The notes beneath the pieces were generated by a model that saw only the letters and a list, made by a program, of their open reading frames with translations, was not told the origin of the DNA and ran no database searches. A DNA stretch of 64,000 nt, from NCBI RefSeq assembly GCF_025971925.1, contig NZ_JAPDHV010000001.1, positions 62,001 through 126,000 of the forward strand, given 5' to 3'. Origin of the DNA: Chryseobacterium oryctis. GTDB taxonomy: Bacteria; Bacteroidota; Bacteroidia; Flavobacteriales; Weeksellaceae. Each line of letters opens with the position of its first letter. The stretch's first letter is position 1. Positions 59,313-64,000 of this stretch are shown piece by piece. The translations under genes and the position numbers were made by a program.

Positions 59313-60344
59313 CTATTTACTTTTTTCAAGCATAAAACTGAATTTAGTCCCTTCGAGATAGACACTCTCTACCGTAATATTTTCATTATGAGCTTCTAGA
59401 ATATGTTTCACAATGGCAAGTCCCAATCCCGAACCACCTTCTCTTCTACTTCTGCTGGTTTCGACACGATAAAATCTTTCAAAAATTCTTGGTAAAATTT
59501 CTGGTTTTATTCCCATTCCGTTATCTATAACCTCAATTAAAACTTTATTTTTAAGAACACTGGTTTTTACAATTACTTTAGCTTCCTGCCTGTTTGCATA
59601 ATGAATAGCATTGGAAATTAAATTAATAAAAACCTGAGAAATTTTTTGTTTATCCGCATCTACAAAAATCTGAGGATTAAGGGTCTGAAGCAGTAAAGTT
59701 GTATTATGTTTTTCTGCTTCAAGGTCGAGTAAATCAAAAATTTCTTTAATTAAAAGGTTCACATCAAACCTTGAAACTCTGAGATTAATTTCACCGGCTT
59801 CAAACCTGTTAATCATATCCAAATCTGTTACAATTGCAATTAATCTTTCAACAGATTTATCAATTCTTTCTAAATATTTGTCACGAATTGTGAGGTTATC
59901 TACTCCACCATCTCTCAATGTTTCAACATATCCCTGAATGGAAAACAATGGTGTTTTAAGCTCGTGAGAAACATTTCCGATGTATTCTTTTCGGTAGCTT
60001 TCCATTTCTTTCATCATGTCAATTTCTGTAACCTGCTGCTGATTGAGGTCTGAAAATCGTTCGCCCAATTCTTTAATTGTCATATTTTCATCATCAGAAT
60101 ATACTATTTCCTGAGGCAAAATCTGAGAAAGACCACGAACCTGCTTTTTCCCATAATAGTTGAAAAGCAATTCTAGAACAGTATAATTAATGATAAAAAT
60201 AAGAATAATGCATACAAACAACCCAAAATTGAAGAAAGGTGTATTGTCATAGATATCTTTTAGCCAATCAAAAGTGATAACTAAAAGGAACATCACCAAT
60301 GTAAGAAGACATGAGGCGATAAATGTAAGCCTGTAAAATTTCAA
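59313..60344 (-). CDS. PhoR-type sensor histidine kinase
   Basis: The 343-residue kinase has two transmembrane helices (about 5-26 and 38-60) with a very short periplasmic loop. A linker follows, then the phosphoacceptor motif GNVSHELKTPL (His 127), an N box with FINLISNAIHYANRQ (about 230-245), G1 VIDNGMGI, F box IFERFYRV and G2 GGSGLGLAIVKH. The tiny sensor loop means it probably senses through a partner or the membrane. It lies downstream of the response regulator on the same strand, 46 bases apart. Confidence 0.9.
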   Translation of the reverse strand: MKFYRLTFIASCLLTLVMFLLVITFDWLKDIYDNTPFFNFGLFVCIILIFIINYTVLELLFNYYGKKQVRGLSQILPQEIVYSDDENMTIKELGERFSDLNQQQVTEIDMMKEMESYRKEYIGNVSHELKTPLFSIQGYVETLRDGGVDNLTIRDKYLERIDKSVERLIAIVTDLDMINRFEAGEINLRVSRFDVNLLIKEIFDLLDLEAEKHNTTLLLQTLNPQIFVDADKQKISQVFINLISNAIHYANRQEAKVIVKTSVLKNKVLIEVIDNGMGIKPEILPRIFERFYRVETSRSRREGGSGLGLAIVKHILEAHNENITVESVYLEGTKFSFMLEKSK

Positions 60345-60390
60345 TTTTACAAATTTTAAATGATTTATATAAATTTAGGAAAATTGAGTA

Positions 60391-61068
60391 TTAAACAATA
60401 AGTTTATACCCAATTCCTTTTAATGTTTGGATTGTATTTATTCCTAGTTTTTCTCTTAATCTTCGGATATGAACATCAATAGTTCTCTCTCCTACAATTA
60501 CATCATTTCCCCAAACTTTTTCGAGAATTTCTTCTCTTTTGAATACTTTTTCTGTGTTTGATGCTAAAAGATAGAGCAAATCAAACTCTTTTTTAGGCAA
60601 TAAGAACACCTGCCCGCTCTTTGAAACTCTGAAATTATCTTTATCAATCACTAAATCTCCAATTTCAATAAGTTTAGTATTATCAGACACTTGTGAAGTC
60701 AATTGTAACAACGCATTAACCTTAGAAATAAGAATTTTAGGTTTAATAAGTTTCACAACGTAATCGTTTGCCCCAGCCTGAAACCCTGCCAATTGTGAAA
60801 ATTCTTCGCTTCTTGCAGAAAGAAAAACGATAAGTGTCTTCTGTAGCTCTTTGATTTTACGCAGTTCCTGACAAGTTTCAATTCCATCTTTTTCTGGCAT
60901 CATGACATCTAACAATATCAGATCCGGAATAATTTCTTTTGCCTTCTCAATACCTTCATTCCCGTTTGTGGCTGTGTAAATTTCGTAACCTTCTTTTTCT
61001 AAATTGTAAGACAGAATCTCTAAAATATCCAGTTCATCGTCTATTAAAAGAATTTTCTTTTGATTCAT
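60391..61068 (-). CDS. PhoB-type response regulator
   Basis: The 225-residue regulator has a receiver domain with acidic pair IDDE (about 10), phosphoacceptor Asp 54 in LLDVMMPEKDG, Ser 84 (LSARS) and Lys 106 in NDYVVKLIKP, where a Leu follows the Lys instead of the usual Pro. The winged-helix OmpR/PhoB domain (about 125-225) has PKKEFDLLYLLASNTEKVF and ERTIDVHIRRLREKLG with GIGYKL. It is first in the unit with the kinase. The TonB receptor gene is divergent, 195 bases away, and may be its target. Confidence 0.92.
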   Translation of the reverse strand: MNQKKILLIDDELDILEILSYNLEKEGYEIYTATNGNEGIEKAKEIIPDLILLDVMMPEKDGIETCQELRKIKELQKTLIVFLSARSEEFSQLAGFQAGANDYVVKLIKPKILISKVNALLQLTSQVSDNTKLIEIGDLVIDKDNFRVSKSGQVFLLPKKEFDLLYLLASNTEKVFKREEILEKVWGNDVIVGERTIDVHIRRLREKLGINTIQTLKGIGYKLIV

Positions 61069-61086
61069 TTTTAATTTTTACTGATT

Positions 61087-61094
61087 CAAAGTTA
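61087..61094 (-). promoter_or_regulatory. -7 promoter element for the response regulator
   Basis: The minus strand reads TAACTTTG (TAnnTTTG), 18 bases before the ATG at 61068. Confidence 0.45.
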
Positions 61095-61263
61095 ATAATT
61101 TTTGAATGACAGATTAACAAAACACCAATCGTTCATATAAAGTTAATAATAATATCCATTTATTAATATTTAGTTAAGAAAAAATTAAATTTTACTAAAC
61201 CAATTACCCCATCAAACTTTTATTCCTTTGCACCGAAAGAATCTAGTAAAAAGTAAGTAAATA

Positions 61264-63921
61264 ATGAAAATAAATAAACTGAGCATTGCAGTTTTATTTT
61301 TATCAGGGTCGGTGTTTTATGCTCAAGACACAAAACAAGATACTATAAAAAAAGAAAAAAAGATTGAAGGCGTAGTTATCCAAGGAAGCAGTAACAAGAA
61401 AACAGAAACTGCCGTTTTAGGAGAACAAAAAAAGGCTATCATTCAGAAACAAGCTGTGAGTGCTGAAGAAATTTCAAGAAAAGGAATCTCAAATGTTGAG
61501 CAGGGACTGACAAAAGTAACTGGAATCACGACTGTTGAAGGAAGAGGTCTTTTCGTAAGAGGTTTGGAGGAAAGATATAATTATTTATTAATTAATGGTC
61601 TTGGTTCTCCTTCTAATAACCCCTTCCAAAAAATTATCGCCCTAAAACAGTTTCCGACAGATGTTGTAGGTAAACTTAATATTTATAAAACATTCAACTC
61701 AAATCTTTACGGAGATTTTGCAGGTGCTACTTTCGATATTGAAACTTTAACGATTGACAAACCGTTTTCTAAAATAGAATTCAGTGTTGGAATGAATACA
61801 TTAAGCACTTTCAGAGATAATTTTAAGGTATCTGAAGGAGCTGAAGGAATGAAAGGTTATTTAGGATTGAATTCCCAAGACAGACGTTTACCAGAAGAAG
61901 TAAGACATTCTAGACCGAGTACGTATCGATTTAACGCCAATGAATCTTTAAATTCTTTCAAAGATTCTTGGAATGTTGATAACGTAAAATCTTTACCTAA
62001 CACAAGTTTAGGCTTTACTACTGCACAAAAAATAAAAACCGGAGAAAGTGGAACTTTAGGTGTTTTGTTCTCTTTAAACCAATCAACCAAATACGAATAT
62101 AAGGAAGGCGACAATAATCAATTCAGATCCTTACAAGGAACTAACGGAGCATCAAGCTATATTGATAATATGAACTTTCTAAACAGAAAACAATACACTT
62201 TAGAAACAGAGTCTTCTATTTTATTAGGTTTAGGATATAAAAACAAAGGGACAAATGTAAATCTTAATGCAATTTATTTACAAAGTGCAGACAATATCAT
62301 AGAAGATAATTTCGGGTATAAAGACGGACAAATACAAAATAAAAAATACGGTTTCTTTAGAACCAATCAGCTAGATATCTCCAGATTTTTGGATTTACAA
62401 CTTACTGCTTCTCAAAAAATAAATGAAAGACATCAAATCAAGGCAGGAGCAAGTTATGTAATCAACAATTACAGCCAACCAGACCGAAAAATCCTTGAAG
62501 GGCATAGAGAAGATCCTAATAATCTAGGAAACTATCTTCCGGGAAATAATGTATCAATGAGCTATGGAGGTAATAATCTTATCCGTCAGTATCTGGATGT
62601 AAATTCTAGATTCTATGGTTCTGCATTTGCTGAATATCAGCTGAATTTAGGAGAAAAGGGGGACAGAAAAGACTTTCCGTTACAAATCGCATTAGGATAT
62701 AATGGTTTTGCAGATTTAAGAAAGACATCTTATCGTTTTATTTTTGGGAGAAAGCATAACGACCCAAGTTCTTTTATAGTCAATGTAGACCAACCACAAG
62801 CTGTATTCAACCAAGCGATTTCTGATGGATATCTATATTACGAAGAAGGTTCAGACCCTTCACAATTCTTTAATAGCTTCTATCAGTTTGTAAATGGAGG
62901 ATATGCCAATATCAACTTTAAGCCAAATGATTCTTGGGATATTTTGTTAGGAGCAAGATATGAAAATGACATGACACTTATTAGATATTCTGAACTAAGT
63001 GCTTCAAACAAAACCAATATCGAAAAAAATAAAGACTACTTTTTACCATCTTTATCCATTAAAAAAGCGCTTAACAATAGAAATAATTTAAGATTTTCAT
63101 TCAGCAAAACAGTTACAAGACCCATCTTAATTGAAACAATGCCTATAAAATACATCAGCCCAGATAATGTAAATATTGTAGGTAATCAGGAAATACAAGC
63201 CAGTGATAATTATAATTTTGATTTGAAGTGGGAATATTTTCCGACAGGAAAAGAAATGTTTGCTGTAAATGTATTTGCAAAAAGAATTAACAATGCTATT
63301 GAACGTTCTTTAACACCTTCAGCAGATGCTACAGGATCTACGATAACATTCTTCAATGCAAAAAAGGCAGATTTATACGGAATAGAACTGGAAGGAATTT
63401 TAAGTTTAGGAAGAATCTCTGAATCTTTAAATCGTTTCACTTTAGGAGCTAATGCAACGATAATGCATACCAATATTGAAAGAAGTGAGAGACAATTGGA
63501 AATGGAAGAGCCAAGCTGGTTCAAAACTACCGGAGAGACACTTCGAAAAAGAGGATTACAAGGTGCCGCACCATATACCATTAATGCAGATTTGAAATAT
63601 GAGTATAAAAATGACAAAAACTTCACAAAAACTTTCTCATTAATATATAATGTTTCCGGAAGTAAAATTTACGCAACCGGAGGAGCAGGAACAGATAATT
63701 ATTTTGAAAAACCATTCCATCAACTAGACTTTGTACACCAAAACCAGATCGATAAAAACTGGAATGTAAAATTCGCAGTACAAAATATACTTAACAGTAA
63801 ATATAAAATTCTTTTAGGTGATAAAAACTACGCACCATTACGCCTTGAAGAAAACAATAATGTAATGACAAACTATTACAAGGGTGTTACTTTCAACCTT
63901 ACGTTAGGGTATACATTTTAA
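61264..63921 (+). CDS. TonB-dependent receptor
   Basis: The 885-residue outer-membrane receptor has a signal (LSIAVLFLSGSVFYAQ), a TonB-box-like early part (KKIEGVVIQG, residues 32-41), a plug domain (about 55-165 with ISRKGISNVEQGL, GRGLFVRGLEERYN) and a 22-strand barrel to the end, terminating in FNLTLGYTF, a good barrel end. There is no N-terminal carboxypeptidase-like domain, so it is not SusC-type. Ligand unknown. It is divergent from a PhoR/PhoB-type pair, which suggests control by it. Confidence 0.92.
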   Translation: MKINKLSIAVLFLSGSVFYAQDTKQDTIKKEKKIEGVVIQGSSNKKTETAVLGEQKKAIIQKQAVSAEEISRKGISNVEQGLTKVTGITTVEGRGLFVRGLEERYNYLLINGLGSPSNNPFQKIIALKQFPTDVVGKLNIYKTFNSNLYGDFAGATFDIETLTIDKPFSKIEFSVGMNTLSTFRDNFKVSEGAEGMKGYLGLNSQDRRLPEEVRHSRPSTYRFNANESLNSFKDSWNVDNVKSLPNTSLGFTTAQKIKTGESGTLGVLFSLNQSTKYEYKEGDNNQFRSLQGTNGASSYIDNMNFLNRKQYTLETESSILLGLGYKNKGTNVNLNAIYLQSADNIIEDNFGYKDGQIQNKKYGFFRTNQLDISRFLDLQLTASQKINERHQIKAGASYVINNYSQPDRKILEGHREDPNNLGNYLPGNNVSMSYGGNNLIRQYLDVNSRFYGSAFAEYQLNLGEKGDRKDFPLQIALGYNGFADLRKTSYRFIFGRKHNDPSSFIVNVDQPQAVFNQAISDGYLYYEEGSDPSQFFNSFYQFVNGGYANINFKPNDSWDILLGARYENDMTLIRYSELSASNKTNIEKNKDYFLPSLSIKKALNNRNNLRFSFSKTVTRPILIETMPIKYISPDNVNIVGNQEIQASDNYNFDLKWEYFPTGKEMFAVNVFAKRINNAIERSLTPSADATGSTITFFNAKKADLYGIELEGILSLGRISESLNRFTLGANATIMHTNIERSERQLEMEEPSWFKTTGETLRKRGLQGAAPYTINADLKYEYKNDKNFTKTFSLIYNVSGSKIYATGGAGTDNYFEKPFHQLDFVHQNQIDKNWNVKFAVQNILNSKYKILLGDKNYAPLRLEENNNVMTNYYKGVTFNLTLGYTF

Positions 63922-63951
63922 TCTTTTAACAAATAAATAAATCTAAATATA

Positions 63952-64000
63952 ATGAAAAGAAGAGTATTATCACTTTGTTCAATAGTATTAGTAGCAAGCT
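63952..64000 (+). CDS. Start of a probable lipoprotein gene (cut by window end)
   Basis: The frame from the ATG at 63952 reads MKRRVLSLCSIVLVAS and then is cut by the window end. The next codon starts with T, so a Cys is possible, which would complete a lipobox (VAS-C). It follows the TonB receptor by 30 bases and is probably co-transcribed. Its function cannot be told. Confidence 0.6.
   Translation, partial: MKRRVLSLCSIVLVAS

Noticed and set aside
1-64000. CRISPR arrays, prophage, insertion sequences, rRNA
   Set aside because: No direct-repeat arrays, phage structural genes, transposases or rRNA sequence were seen on either strand.

Overview
The window looks like a chromosomal segment of a Flavobacteriia member, most likely Chryseobacterium or a close Weeksellaceae relative. 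The grounds are AT-rich DNA; many promoters of the Bacteroidota primary-sigma type (TAnnTTTG, sometimes with TTG about 18-21 nt upstream); and clade-typical genes: GLPGLI protein, DUF6263 lipoprotein, DUF4834, YpdA, an OlsF-like acyltransferase fusion, a Bat aerotolerance operon, and HMG-CoA synthase of the mevalonate route. There are no phage genes, transposases, CRISPR arrays or rRNA genes. The genus is inferred from memory of gene families, not from a search.

Layout. 1-4.6 kb: three tandem paralogous lipoproteins (the first cut by the window edge), each with a repeat suggesting a seven-bladed beta-propeller. They are followed by an ECF sigma factor carrying its own membrane segment and a secreted beta-barrel-like protein. 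The two intact lipoprotein genes share a near-identical ECF-looking promoter, so this is the best candidate for an undescribed regulatory system. 4.6-7.3 kb: isochorismate synthase (menaquinone), a membrane-anchored AraC-type regulator, MarC. 7.3-15.1 kb (minus): moxR, GNAT, DUF58, batI-like gene, batA, batB, batC, batD. 15.3-22 kb (plus): DinB-like protein, RlmB, envelope proteins, a YfhO-type giant membrane protein and a glycosyltransferase. 22-31 kb: small lipoprotein, YpdA, MFS transporter, GlnRS, alpha/beta hydrolase, MenC and FBPase. 31-34.2 kb: aspartate kinase and OlsF-like aminolipid synthase. 34.2-34.6 kb: two tandem tRNA-Phe units.

34.6-43.7 kb: thioredoxin-like protein, outer membrane protein, NamZ-like DUF1343 protein tightly divergent from an ABC permease, a decayed Cys-rich peptide gene, an intact GG-leader six-Cys peptide gene, a PLP-dependent cysteine synthase, tandem YcxB-like proteins and a DAACS symporter. 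43.7-48.1 kb: an aldehyde/alcohol oxidation module (DUF779, AdhP, aldehyde dehydrogenase) divergent from an AraC regulator, with a 21-bp-phased direct repeat in the shared promoter region. 48.3-57 kb: Cys-pair-repeat secreted protein, HMG-CoA synthase, M1 peptidase, thymidylate synthase with an XRE regulator, and divergently a small secreted peptide and GLPGLI protein. 57-64 kb: Gre-family factor, GH13 lipoprotein, pRiA4b-fold acidic protein, PhoR/PhoB-like two-component pair, TonB-dependent receptor, and the start of a probable lipoprotein.

The main themes are envelope biology (lipoproteins, aminolipids, peptidoglycan recycling, Bat and MoxR proteins), menaquinone and isoprenoid metabolism, and small secreted Cys-containing peptides. 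Functions are homology calls by eye; no database search was run.
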